DNA from: Planctomycetota bacterium
GTDB taxonomy: Bacteria; Planctomycetota; B15-G4
Assembly (NCBI GenBank): GCA_029259695.1
Contig: JAJDEQ010000125.1
Location: forward strand, 1 to 40,146
DNA: 40,146 nt
Direction: 5' to 3'
This document shows positions 32,955 to 40,146 of the stretch, piece after piece. Both the position numbers and the translations under genes were made by a program. The notes under the pieces are model-generated. The model was given only the letters and a program-made list of their open reading frames with translations, did no database searches and was not told the DNA's origin. Each line of letters opens with the position of its first letter. Positions within the stretch are counted from its first letter, which is position 1.

Positions 32955-34883
32955 ATGATCGCGCCACGCACGGGTCCCGCCCGCCCATCGACGCCGTCCC
33001 GGCCGGACCCGCTCCACTCGACACACTCCCCGGCGACCCGCCCGCGGTCGTCCCGACGCCGAGCGGTCTGCGGAGCCACGCTCACCGCGCTGCTGGTGCT
33101 CATCGCGCCCGAGCACGCCCAGGGCCAGTTCCCCGACGTCGAACAGGAGGTCGGCACGAACGCGGGACTGCGCGACGAGCTGCGCATCGACAGCTGCAGC
33201 ACCGACCTGGGACTCAACTCGTCGGTCCACCCGTGCATCGTCGGCACCGACAGCGGGCCGGGGGGCGACGACGTGCACGTCGTCTGGCAGGACTACCGCG
33301 ACGCCGAGTCGTCGATCTACTACCGCCGCCTGCAGAACTACGGGACGGGCGGGCAGGTGTGCGAAGTGCGGCTGAGCGACGTCGCGTCCACGCCCCAGCA
33401 GCACGCCACCGATCCGCGCCTGCTGACCGACGGCAGCACCGAGTTGTACGTCGTCTACCGTGCGTTCCTGACCGAGGACGTCGACGGCAGCCTCGACCGC
33501 ATGGAGCGCATCATGTTCGTGCGCTCGGTCGACACCGGCGGCACGTGGTCGGCGCCGCTGCAACTCGGCATGGCCGACCTGGTCGAAGCACCGCAGTTCT
33601 GCACCGACGGCCTGGGCAGGCTCTACGTGGTCTGGAGTCAGAACGACGGGCCGTACGGCCTGGGCAACATCTACTTCACCGCCTCGGACGACTCGGGCGC
33701 CAGCTGGACCGTACCCAAGCGCGTCAACAACGACACCTCGGCCCACAGCCAGGACGCCACCGTGGCCTGCGACGCCCACGGGAACGTGGCCATCGCCTAC
33801 CTCGACCACCGCAGCCTGCGACCCGCGCCGGGCCCCCAACCCGAGCTGCCGCGCGCCCCCTTCCAGGACGTCTTCCTGCAACAGAGCGACGACCCGGCGG
33901 TGCTCTTCGGACCGAACCCCTTCGACGACGCCGTGCAGTTGAGCCAGCGCGCGAGCGCCGCCGACCTGCGACTGGTGGCCTACTCGGCCGGGCCGGGTCC
34001 GGTCCCGCTGCAGCGCCTGGTGTTGGCCGCGTGGCACAACCTCGACCCGCTCGACCGCCAGGGCGCCCACCCGGGCACGCTCGGCCCGGGCACCCGACTC
34101 GAGTCCAACCTCTCGATCAACGGCGCCCCTTTCTCCAAGCAGCCGATCCCGGTCGTCGGCGGCACCACGGCCGCTGCCCCCATCGGGCCGGCGGCGGGGA
34201 GCGCCACGGGGACCACCCCGACCGTGCAATCGAGCAGCCAGCTCACCAGTCAGGTGGTGACCCAGGCCGAGCAGTCGGTGAGCGCACCGCCGGCCATCGT
34301 GCTGCAGACCGACGGGCCAGCCTTCTACGGCCTGGACCTGACCGTGAGTTCGACCGGGCGGGTGCACGCTGTCTACGGACGCATCGACAGCCCGGTGAAG
34401 AACTCGAACCAGTTCCCGTTGCTCAACTCACCGCAGTACGTGTTCCACAACGTCTTCAACCTCAACACCGAGGCCTGGGGCGGCGAGCAGCGCATCTCCA
34501 CCGCGGGCTCTCCGTTCAGCGCGCAAGGACGCCCGCTGTTCCCCGAGCCGAGCATCGCCGTCGACAACGCGGACAACGTCTTCGTGGCCTGGATCCAGTC
34601 GAGCATCGAGCTCGGCACCCACGACACCTATGCGGACATCAACGCGGCCTGGTCGAGCAACGGCGGTGCCAGCTGGAGCCCGGCCTCCGGTCTGACCAGC
34701 AAGGCCGACGGACCGGGCTCCTCCGGTTCCTATCACCCGCGCGTCTTCGCGCGCGATGGCGTGGCCGCCGTCGTGTGGGACGACCGACGGGCCCACACGC
34801 GCCACGACGTGCCGGGCGGCCTGCTACCCGGTGACCCGCTGGGCGCGCCGGACCTGTACCTCAACGTGATCACCTTGCCGTGA
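32955..34883 (+). CDS. Secreted Asp-box beta-propeller, tandem copy 2
   Basis: 642 residues from ATG 32955. It has an unusually long, Pro/Ser/Arg-rich N-region (about 36 residues, ending SSRRRAVCG) before the hydrophobic core LTALLVLIAPEHAQGQ, so export by the Tat route or a mis-set start is possible. Conserved blocks: DELRIDSCSTDLGLNSSV near the mature N-terminus, QDYRDAESSIYYRRLQNYG, Asp-boxes SDDSGASWTVP and SSNGGASWSPA, and the C-terminus VAAVVWDDRRAHTRHDVPGG ending DLYLNVITLP. A Thr/Ala/Pro/Ser-rich insert (about 395-440) is expanded relative to the copy at 28159. The final bases GTGA overlap the next start. Confidence 0.83.
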   Translation: MIAPRTGPARPSTPSRPDPLHSTHSPATRPRSSRRRAVCGATLTALLVLIAPEHAQGQFPDVEQEVGTNAGLRDELRIDSCSTDLGLNSSVHPCIVGTDSGPGGDDVHVVWQDYRDAESSIYYRRLQNYGTGGQVCEVRLSDVASTPQQHATDPRLLTDGSTELYVVYRAFLTEDVDGSLDRMERIMFVRSVDTGGTWSAPLQLGMADLVEAPQFCTDGLGRLYVVWSQNDGPYGLGNIYFTASDDSGASWTVPKRVNNDTSAHSQDATVACDAHGNVAIAYLDHRSLRPAPGPQPELPRAPFQDVFLQQSDDPAVLFGPNPFDDAVQLSQRASAADLRLVAYSAGPGPVPLQRLVLAAWHNLDPLDRQGAHPGTLGPGTRLESNLSINGAPFSKQPIPVVGGTTAAAPIGPAAGSATGTTPTVQSSSQLTSQVVTQAEQSVSAPPAIVLQTDGPAFYGLDLTVSSTGRVHAVYGRIDSPVKNSNQFPLLNSPQYVFHNVFNLNTEAWGGEQRISTAGSPFSAQGRPLFPEPSIAVDNADNVFVAWIQSSIELGTHDTYADINAAWSSNGGASWSPASGLTSKADGPGSSGSYHPRVFARDGVAAVVWDDRRAHTRHDVPGGLLPGDPLGAPDLYLNVITLP

Positions 34884-37800
34884 GAGACGTGTCGATGACG
34901 ATCCCCGAGTGTCTCCAGAGGTCGTTCACGATCCGCCGCTCGACGGCTGACCGACCGGTCCACCGAGCCCCGCCGTGGACGGCCGCCCTGCTGCTGGGCG
35001 TGCTGCTCGTGGCGCACGCACCCGAGGCGCGGGCGCAGGCAGGACGGACGCCACCGGGCCGCACACCGGCCGGCCCGCAGGACGGTGGCGTCGTGGTCGC
35101 CCCCACCGCCCTGGACAACGGACTGCTGCGGCTCGACTTCCAGGCCAACGGCACCAACCTCGAACTCACGACGCTCACCAACCTGAGCCTGGACGGCCCC
35201 GGGGGCCGCCCCATGTCCATGGCGGCCGGCTCGGGAGCCTGGGCCGTCAATCTGGTCATGAAGGGCGGCTTCTTCGCGAACAGCTCGCCGGTCAACCAGT
35301 GGTTCACGTTCGACATGGCGGGCGCCACGAACTGGAACACCAACGTGTGGCCCGGCGGCAGCCCGCCGTTCACGCTGAACCTGGCCCTCGACTCCATCAG
35401 CGAGAACGAAGGCGGCCTGCCCCTGCCCAACTTCGTCGCCCGCTGGTCCGGCGACATCACGTTGACCGCGGGCGGCGGCACCTACCCGTTCGAGATCGTG
35501 ACGGACTGGGCCCTGGTGCCCGGCAGGCCCTTCGCCGAGACCGGCATCACGATCGACTTCAATCCCGACGACCTGGGGACCGCACCCGACCTGCCCTTCT
35601 ACACCTCGTACATCGTCTACCCGTCGGTGCACGTGGACTCGCTGCAGTCACCGAGCACCCCGGACGACGCGCTGGTCGTCCCCTGGCAGATCGGCTCGCT
35701 GATCACCAACCCCACCAGCGGCGAGGTCGTCAACCAGCAGAAGCTGTTCCCGTTCCCCAAGTTCCTGGGCTTCGGTGCCAACCTCTTCCCGATCCGCGTG
35801 GCCGGCTACTACGACGGCGCGCCCCAGTCGAACTGCTTCTTCTTCGCAGCCAACGACTGCGATGCGTACTGGAAGGAGCTCTGGCTCAACACCGGGCCCA
35901 ACCTGCCGCTCAACAACTGTGAGGCCATCGCAGCCGCGACCCCGATCGACACCGGAACGCTCGCGAACGGTGCCGTGCAGCCCGGTGCACGCGGCGAGGC
36001 CGACGGCCCCGACGGCAGCGGCCGCTACGTCACCTTCCGCTTCCAGCACTTCCGCGACGACGTCTACTCCAGCTCGAAGTGGACCATGCCCTACCGCGTG
36101 CGGCTGGGCGCCATCGAGGGCGACTGGTGGGATCTGGCCCAGACCTACCGCGAGCTGATGCTGGAGAAGAGCGTGCCCTGGTACCAGGGCCCCGTCGGCG
36201 CCGCCACCAACGACATGCCGGCCGCCGGCAAGCAACTCGTGGGCGAGGTGCTGCTCCAGCCGCGCCACCACGGCGACCAGGTCGACCTGCTCACACGCCA
36301 GACCCTCGACGTCGCACGGGTGATGGGCCCCCACGTGAACACCATCTGGTACGCGACCCACTCACCCGACCGCTTCAGCTACTGGTACTTCGGCGATGGC
36401 ACCCCGGGCAACACCGGCTTCCTGCCCGGTCGCCCGTCGCTCGCCTCGGCCGTGCGCGAGGCGCAGAAGCAGTTCGGTCAGATCGTGTCGCCCTACTACC
36501 AGTCGAGTCACGCGGTCGACTGCCTCGACCCGCTCTACGACGGCGATTGCTTCGACGACCTGAACAACGTGCAGAGCGCGCTGCTGCTGCGCGAGGACCT
36601 GGCGCCGTTCGTCGTCCCCACGGCCGCCGGGCCCCAGCCTCCGCGCCGCGCGTCGATGTGCGCCGGGTCGAGTTGGTGGCGGACCGAGATGCCCACGCGC
36701 ACCGCCGAGATCGCGGCCTTCACCGGCATGCGGGGCATCTACCTCGACTTCTTCCTGCCCGCCATCTGCTACTCCGACCAGCACCCCCACGCACCGCCCG
36801 GGGAGCCGCTCGGCGCGCCCGGCGGCGGCGACTGGATGTACCGCACGCGCATGCGCCAGGTGCGCGACATGCAGGACGCGCTGCCCGCAGAGCTGACGGT
36901 CGGCATGGAGTACACGATCGGGCGCTTCGCCGAGGAAGTCGACCTGATGCACCTCGACCCGACCAACAACCTGATGTGGGCCGAGCTCTACAACTTCATC
37001 GAGTGCGACGCGCCGCCCGTGGCCCGGCCCATGGGCAACGCCGTCACGATCCCGTTCTTCAAGGCCGTGTTCGACAACGTCAAGCTGGGCACGATCGAGA
37101 CCACCAGCCCCGATCAGCCCGATCGGCGCGCCTGGTCCATGGCCACGCTCGTCTTCACCTTCGGCACGATCCCCGGAGTGACGCGCGGCTTCCTGGAGGA
37201 GCTCCCGGTCTTCTCCCAACGCACGCAGTACGGCGGCTTCTACCGTTTCCTGGGCGACGTGGCAGCCGTCCTGCGCGACGGAGGCTTCCTCACCTGGCAC
37301 AACGGCACGCTGCGCCGCCTGCCCGGCTACAGCGTGGGCGGCAACGCCTTCACCGCGAGCCCCGGGACGGCCCTGCCCGGCGTGGAGGTGTACCCGTTCC
37401 TCGACTGCGCCAGCGTCGATGCCGTGGACGTGGTCGCCACCGCGGACCCCGTCGCCTCGTTCTCCAACAGCGTCCAGCGGCGCACGCCCGTCTACACCGA
37501 GGAGCGCGTGGGTTGCAACGACTTCACGCCGGAGACCTTCCTCACCCCGGGCATGTTCCAGGCCCCCGACGACGCCATCGACACGACGGTCTCCGGCCAG
37601 GGCACGTGGACCGACGCAGGCTCGCTCGCGTTCATCCTGGCCAACCCGTGGATGGACCCGTTCAACAACGCCACGCTCGACGTGGGCAACATCGACTTCG
37701 CCCCCAGCCGCTACCCGGGCTGGAGCGACAGCAGCGTGTACTGCGTGTACGAGTACCGCATGGGCGCCACCCCCGCCGCCGTGATCGAGTCCCACAGCGG

Positions 37801-37888
37801 CCCGCTGTCGTTCGCACCCACCAACAGCGCCATGCCCCCGGGCGACATCGCCTGGTGGGTCTTCCGCAAGGAAGCCGGCGCGGAGTAG
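34880..37888 (+). CDS. Secreted DUF6259-like putative glycoside hydrolase, tandem copy 2
   Basis: 1002 residues if begun at GTG 34880, overlapping the previous stop as GTGA like its paralogues; ATG 34895, five codons on, is an alternative. Signal peptide core AALLLGVLLVAHAPEARAQA. Same layout as the copy at 30030: sandwich domain (DNGLLRLDFQANGTNLEL), LGAIEGDWWDLAQTYRELML, barrel with GIYLDFFLPAICYSD and MEYTIGRFAEEVD as the candidate acidic sites, and paired cysteines DCLDPLYDGDC. The C-terminal domain has HNGTLRRLPGY, VGCNDFTPETFLTPGMFQAP and GDIAWWVFRKEAG. The substrate is unknown. A hairpin at 37900 probably ends the transcript. Confidence 0.83.
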   Translation: MRDVSMTIPECLQRSFTIRRSTADRPVHRAPPWTAALLLGVLLVAHAPEARAQAGRTPPGRTPAGPQDGGVVVAPTALDNGLLRLDFQANGTNLELTTLTNLSLDGPGGRPMSMAAGSGAWAVNLVMKGGFFANSSPVNQWFTFDMAGATNWNTNVWPGGSPPFTLNLALDSISENEGGLPLPNFVARWSGDITLTAGGGTYPFEIVTDWALVPGRPFAETGITIDFNPDDLGTAPDLPFYTSYIVYPSVHVDSLQSPSTPDDALVVPWQIGSLITNPTSGEVVNQQKLFPFPKFLGFGANLFPIRVAGYYDGAPQSNCFFFAANDCDAYWKELWLNTGPNLPLNNCEAIAAATPIDTGTLANGAVQPGARGEADGPDGSGRYVTFRFQHFRDDVYSSSKWTMPYRVRLGAIEGDWWDLAQTYRELMLEKSVPWYQGPVGAATNDMPAAGKQLVGEVLLQPRHHGDQVDLLTRQTLDVARVMGPHVNTIWYATHSPDRFSYWYFGDGTPGNTGFLPGRPSLASAVREAQKQFGQIVSPYYQSSHAVDCLDPLYDGDCFDDLNNVQSALLLREDLAPFVVPTAAGPQPPRRASMCAGSSWWRTEMPTRTAEIAAFTGMRGIYLDFFLPAICYSDQHPHAPPGEPLGAPGGGDWMYRTRMRQVRDMQDALPAELTVGMEYTIGRFAEEVDLMHLDPTNNLMWAELYNFIECDAPPVARPMGNAVTIPFFKAVFDNVKLGTIETTSPDQPDRRAWSMATLVFTFGTIPGVTRGFLEELPVFSQRTQYGGFYRFLGDVAAVLRDGGFLTWHNGTLRRLPGYSVGGNAFTASPGTALPGVEVYPFLDCASVDAVDVVATADPVASFSNSVQRRTPVYTEERVGCNDFTPETFLTPGMFQAPDDAIDTTVSGQGTWTDAGSLAFILANPWMDPFNNATLDVGNIDFAPSRYPGWSDSSVYCVYEYRMGATPAAVIESHSGPLSFAPTNSAMPPGDIAWWVFRKEAGAE

Positions 37889-37899
37889 GCGACCGATTT

Positions 37900-37925
37900 G
37901 GCTCCCCCGGTATCCGGGGCTAGCC
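37900..37925 (+). terminator. Terminator-like hairpin after the tandem modules
   Basis: CCCCGG/CCGGGG (37905-37910 with 37914-37919) with loop TAT, extended by GGCT/AGCC across a small internal mismatch. It lies 11 bases after the stop at 37888; there is no long T-run. Confidence 0.5.
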
Positions 37926-37933
37926 TTCAGCGT

Positions 37934-37951
37934 GCGGTCGGTTGCGACCGC
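37934..37951 (+). repeat. Inverted repeat in the leader of the sorting-tail gene
   Basis: GCGGTCG-GTTG-CGACCGC, a 7-bp perfect stem 62 bases before GTG 38013. It may be an operator or an mRNA leader hairpin. Confidence 0.35.
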
Positions 37952-38012
37952 CAGCGCCGTCCCGAGCAGCCATCGCCATCCGGTGGCTCGGCTCGTGAAA
38001 GAGGAAACTGCC

Positions 38013-38471
38013 GTGGTCCGCTCGTTCGCCATCCGTTCCAGCATGCTGCTCGCCCTCGTCTGCGGTCTCGCCACAGGGGCTCCGGCCCACGCGGCCACGA
38101 CCCATTCGCAGGCGACCCTGGCCACAGCGATCCTCGCTCCGACTGTGACCGTGTCGGCTCTGCTGACCTCACCCGCACTGCTCACACCCCCAGCCGGCAA
38201 GGGCAAAGGCGGCGGTGGCAAGGGTGGTGGCGGCGGTTGGGGCGGCGGCGGCAAGGGTGGCGGCGGCGGCAAGGGCGGCGGCGGCAAGGGCGGCGGCGGC
38301 GGCTGGGGCGGCAAGGGGGGCGGCGGCGGCAAGGGCCCCAAGGGCACTCACGAAGCACCCGAGATCGATCCCTCGATCGCGGGCGGCGCCCTGACGCTGC
38401 TGTTCGGCGGCCTGCTCGTGCTGACCGATCGTCGGCGCCGCCAGTCCACCGCGATCCCCGTGCGCAGCTGA
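38013..38471 (+). CDS. Exported Gly/Lys-rich protein with APEID-type C-terminal sorting tail
   Basis: 152 residues from GTG 38013, which has a GAGGAAA Shine-Dalgarno; the longer frame from 37932 is less likely. The signal peptide is RSFAIRSSMLLALVCGL to AHAA. The middle (about 62-112) is almost only Gly and Lys with two GGGGGW units. The C-terminus has a tripartite sorting signal: APEIDPS, a hydrophobic helix (IAGGALTLLFGGLLVL) and DRRRRQ. This resembles PEP-CTERM and VPEID-CTERM tails processed by exosortases. The Gly-Lys tract suggests a structural, polyanion-binding or surface matrix role. No exosortase gene lies in the window. Confidence 0.78.
   Translation: MVRSFAIRSSMLLALVCGLATGAPAHAATTHSQATLATAILAPTVTVSALLTSPALLTPPAGKGKGGGGKGGGGGWGGGGKGGGGGKGGGGKGGGGGWGGKGGGGGKGPKGTHEAPEIDPSIAGGALTLLFGGLLVLTDRRRRQSTAIPVRS
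38197..38342 (+). repeat. GGC/AAG-rich low-complexity tract inside the sorting-tail gene
   Basis: Irregular repeats of GGCAAGGGCGGCGGC-like units encode the Gly-Lys region. Copy number is likely to vary through slippage. Confidence 0.75.
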
Positions 38472-38515
38472 CCGCCCGTCGCGTCCGACTCCGGGCGCGG
38501 CCCACAACGCAAGAA

Positions 38516-38543
38516 GCCGGGGAGCGCTGCTGCGCCCCCCGGC
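38516..38543. terminator. Strong bidirectional terminator hairpin
   Basis: GCCGGGG-A-GCGC, loop TGCT, then GCGC-C-CCCCGGC: 11 base pairs with a single A/C mismatch. It sits between the convergent genes ending at 38471 and 38578. Confidence 0.75.
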
Positions 38544-38577
38544 TCCTGTCGAGACCGGGACGTCCGGTTGCATTCCT

Positions 38578-39366
38578 TCAGATCTGGCTCGCGATGTCGC
38601 CACCGACACTGCCGGACAGCTCAGGCGTCGCCGTCTTCTTCGTGCGCACGCCCGGGCCCACCGGCTCGTGCTGGCGCAGGTGCTGCCGCTGAGCGAGCTT
38701 CTCGATCGCGGCGCGCTTCACTTCGCCCACGTCGATCACTGCGGCCTTCTCCGCGGTCTGCATCAGCGTGCTCTCGGGCTGACCGGCCAGGCTCAGCGCG
38801 AAGTCCTGGAAGCCACCCGTGGCGACCGAGGCGAGCATGTCGAACAGATCCTGGCTCCCGGCATCGTCGTCCAGCAGCTGCTCGCGCTGACGCAGGTAGC
38901 GGTCGCGTTGCTGCACGGCGGTCCCCAGACGCTCGAGGGTGTCCGTCAGATGCGGACCCACCCGGACGGCGCCGTACACCACGGCGCGAGGCGTCATGAG
39001 CACGATCGTGGACTCGCTCGTGTCCCCGTAGGCCTCCAGGAAGTCCTTGATCTCCTGGCGGTTCATGGACTGGTGGTCGTCACTCTGGTCCATGCCGGGC
39101 GCGTACAGCTCCGTCAGCACGAAGTCCTCGCCGAAGTCCTCGAGCGACTGGACCGCGCCCGGCTCGTCGACGATGTACTTGGCGAACTTGCGGCCGCCCC
39201 GCGGGTAGAGGTGCGCCGGACCGGGCTCGATCACGGCCAGGATGTCGAGTCCTGCCTCTTCGCCGACGGCGAGGGCCGAACCCAGGTCCAGTTCCCATCC
39301 GTGTTGCGCGGATGCCGACGTGGCCATCAGGCTGATGATTGCGATGATTGTGATGGTCGAGCGCAT
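38578..39366 (-). CDS. Secreted hypothetical protein, cysteine-free
   Basis: 262 residues from ATG 39366 with CGGAGGTG upstream and a signal peptide (RSTITIIAIISLMATSASAQ). The N-terminal half (ELDLGSALAVGEEAGLDILA, FAKYIVDEPGAVQSLEDFGE, TIVLMTPRAVVYGAVRVGP) has the strand and helix order of a thioredoxin-like fold but contains no cysteine. The C-terminal half is helical and Gln/Arg/Asp-rich (RDRYLRQREQLLDDDAGS) with a basic tail. I do not recognise a family. It lies between the sorting-tail protein and the RND pump gene, with no clear shared operon. Confidence 0.75.
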   Translation of the reverse strand: MRSTITIIAIISLMATSASAQHGWELDLGSALAVGEEAGLDILAVIEPGPAHLYPRGGRKFAKYIVDEPGAVQSLEDFGEDFVLTELYAPGMDQSDDHQSMNRQEIKDFLEAYGDTSESTIVLMTPRAVVYGAVRVGPHLTDTLERLGTAVQQRDRYLRQREQLLDDDAGSQDLFDMLASVATGGFQDFALSLAGQPESTLMQTAEKAAVIDVGEVKRAAIEKLAQRQHLRQHEPVGPGVRTKKTATPELSGSVGGDIASQI

Positions 39367-39438
39367 TGTGTCACCTCCGGTTCCAGCTGCCTTCCCTCGC
39401 CCCCGTGTCTTCCCCGCGGAGGAGGGGGTCCCGGCACG

Positions 39439-39453
39439 TCGATCACCCTGATC
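39439..39453. repeat. Inverted repeat upstream of the secreted hypothetical
   Basis: CGATCA-CCC-TGATCG, 72 bases upstream of the ATG at 39366 on the minus strand. It may be an operator; the nearest -10-like sequence on that strand is TATCCC (39475-39470). Confidence 0.3.
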
Positions 39454-39617
39454 GTTGGTGCGTGCTTGGGATACCTCCCTGAGCGGAATCACCCACCCGG
39501 ACCGAACCCCGCATCCGGCCGGACACAAAGCAGCCGCACATCGCCGGCGCGCGATCCGCTTGCAGCACGCAGCCGCGGGTCGTGCCGATCGCAGGCGCAC
39601 GTGGGCCCGACCGGGCC

Positions 39618-40146
39618 TCAGCGGACCGTTTCGTCGCCCTCGCGCTTCACGCCATCGGGTGGCGGAGAGTCGACGGTGCCCCCCGGACCCTCGCCGAAGA
39701 CCCGTTCGCCGAAGCCCTGGAACACGCGGAAGAAGACCGGCACGAAGAGCACCATCAGGACGGTCGCGGCGACCATGCCGCCGAAGACCGCGGTCCCCAC
39801 CGCCTGGCGACTGGCCGCCCCGGCACCGGTCGCGATGAGCAGCGGCAACGTGCCGAAGACGAAGGAGATCGTGGTCATCAGCAGCGGGCGGAAGCGCAGC
39901 TTGGCCGCCTCCACCGCGGCCTGCTTGATCTCCATGCCCTGGCCGCGCAACTCCCGCGCGAACTCCACGATCAGGATCGCCGTCTTGCTCGCCAGTCCGA
40001 TCAGCAGCACGACCCCGATCTGGGTGTAGACGTCGTTGGAGAAGCCCCGCGCCATGAGCGCGGCGACGACACCCACGATCGCCGAGGGCACGGCGAACAC
40101 GATCGCAGTGGGCGCCGTCCAGCTCTCGTACTGGGCGGCGAGCACC
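39618..40146 (-). CDS. RND-family efflux pump inner-membrane subunit, C-terminal part
   Basis: The frame runs off the right edge; 175 C-terminal residues are visible of about 1040. They match AcrB/MexB-type HAE1 pumps: QYESWTAPTAIVFAVP, FSNDVYTQIGVVLLIGLASK, AILIVEFARELRGQG, RFRPLLMTTISFVFGTLPL, TGAGAASRQAVGTAVFGGM and VLFVPVFFRVFQGFGERVFG, which cover the last transmembrane helices. These proton-driven trimeric pumps expel drugs, dyes or solvents through an adaptor and an outer-membrane channel. The C-terminal tail is Pro/Gly/Asp-rich. Partner genes are probably outside the window, upstream on this strand. Confidence 0.93.
   Translation of the reverse strand, partial: VLAAQYESWTAPTAIVFAVPSAIVGVVAALMARGFSNDVYTQIGVVLLIGLASKTAILIVEFARELRGQGMEIKQAAVEAAKLRFRPLLMTTISFVFGTLPLLIATGAGAASRQAVGTAVFGGMVAATVLMVLFVPVFFRVFQGFGERVFGEGPGGTVDSPPPDGVKREGDETVR

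Larger units (their letters stand above)
28159..37888 (+). repeat. Tandem duplication of a two-gene module
   Basis: Units 28159-32870 and 32955-37888 each hold one Asp-box propeller gene and one DUF6259-like gene in the same order with 4-base overlaps. The proteins of the two units are strongly similar along their full lengths by eye, while base-level identity is less obvious, so the duplication is not recent. A third, more diverged module is inverted at 22008-26365. Confidence 0.85.

Noticed and set aside
38197..38342. CRISPR-like or structured repeat array
   Set aside because: The repeats are irregular GGC/AAG codons inside a coding frame, with no spacers.
36362..38347. 661-codon antisense frame starting with a poly-Pro/Leu stretch
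   Set aside because: The Pro/Leu run is the antisense of the Gly/Lys tract of the gene at 38013. The rest is a shadow of the DUF6259-like gene.

Overview
The window is GC-rich, densely packed chromosomal DNA of a Gram-negative-type bacterium. The best guess is Planctomycetota or a relative. That rests on very large secreted proteins, DUF6259-like enzymes, a shared Cys/Gly-rich C-terminal module on secreted proteins (cytochrome at 5752-8076, propeller-like protein at 20174-21475) and an APEID-type C-terminal sorting tail (38013-38471). No rRNA or other phylogenetic marker is present, so this is an inference. I see no tRNA, rRNA, CRISPR array or insertion sequence.

Layout. 1-4546 holds housekeeping genes: the 3' part of aspA, glpD, a DbpA-type RNA helicase and a small VF530 protein. 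4750-8076 has a secreted acidic protein facing, across a strong terminator, a nine-heme cytochrome. 8217-13014 has an SLC13-type transporter with RCK domains, a membrane-anchored thioredoxin-like protein interrupted by one in-frame TGA, a CBS protein, a Pro-rich anchored protein, a spermidine-synthase-like protein and a small hypothetical. 13099-19782 is a minus-strand run: NfeD-like, flotillin, an AhpC-type peroxiredoxin interrupted by one in-frame TGA, and a TPR-CHAT protease. 20174-21971 has a secreted propeller-like protein and a frameshifted small membrane protein.

22008-37888 is a secreted glycan-degradation-like island. It has three translationally coupled gene pairs, each an Asp-box beta-propeller followed by a large DUF6259-like protein with a 4-base overlap, plus one GH5-like hydrolase. 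Two pairs are tandem duplicates and the third is divergent on the other strand. 38013-40146 has a Gly/Lys-rich protein with a sorting tail, a secreted hypothetical and the end of an RND efflux pump.

The most striking observation is that both in-frame TGA codons fall exactly where the nucleophilic cysteine of a thioredoxin-fold enzyme belongs: the first position of CxxC (TUGAC) and the peroxidatic position of AhpC (FTFVU). Each is followed 20-22 nt later by the apical-loop G of a perfect 7-8 bp hairpin, the geometry of a bacterial SECIS. I read both as selenoprotein genes that a standard annotation would split. Sec machinery (selA, selB, selC, selD) is not in the window and must be sought elsewhere in the genome.
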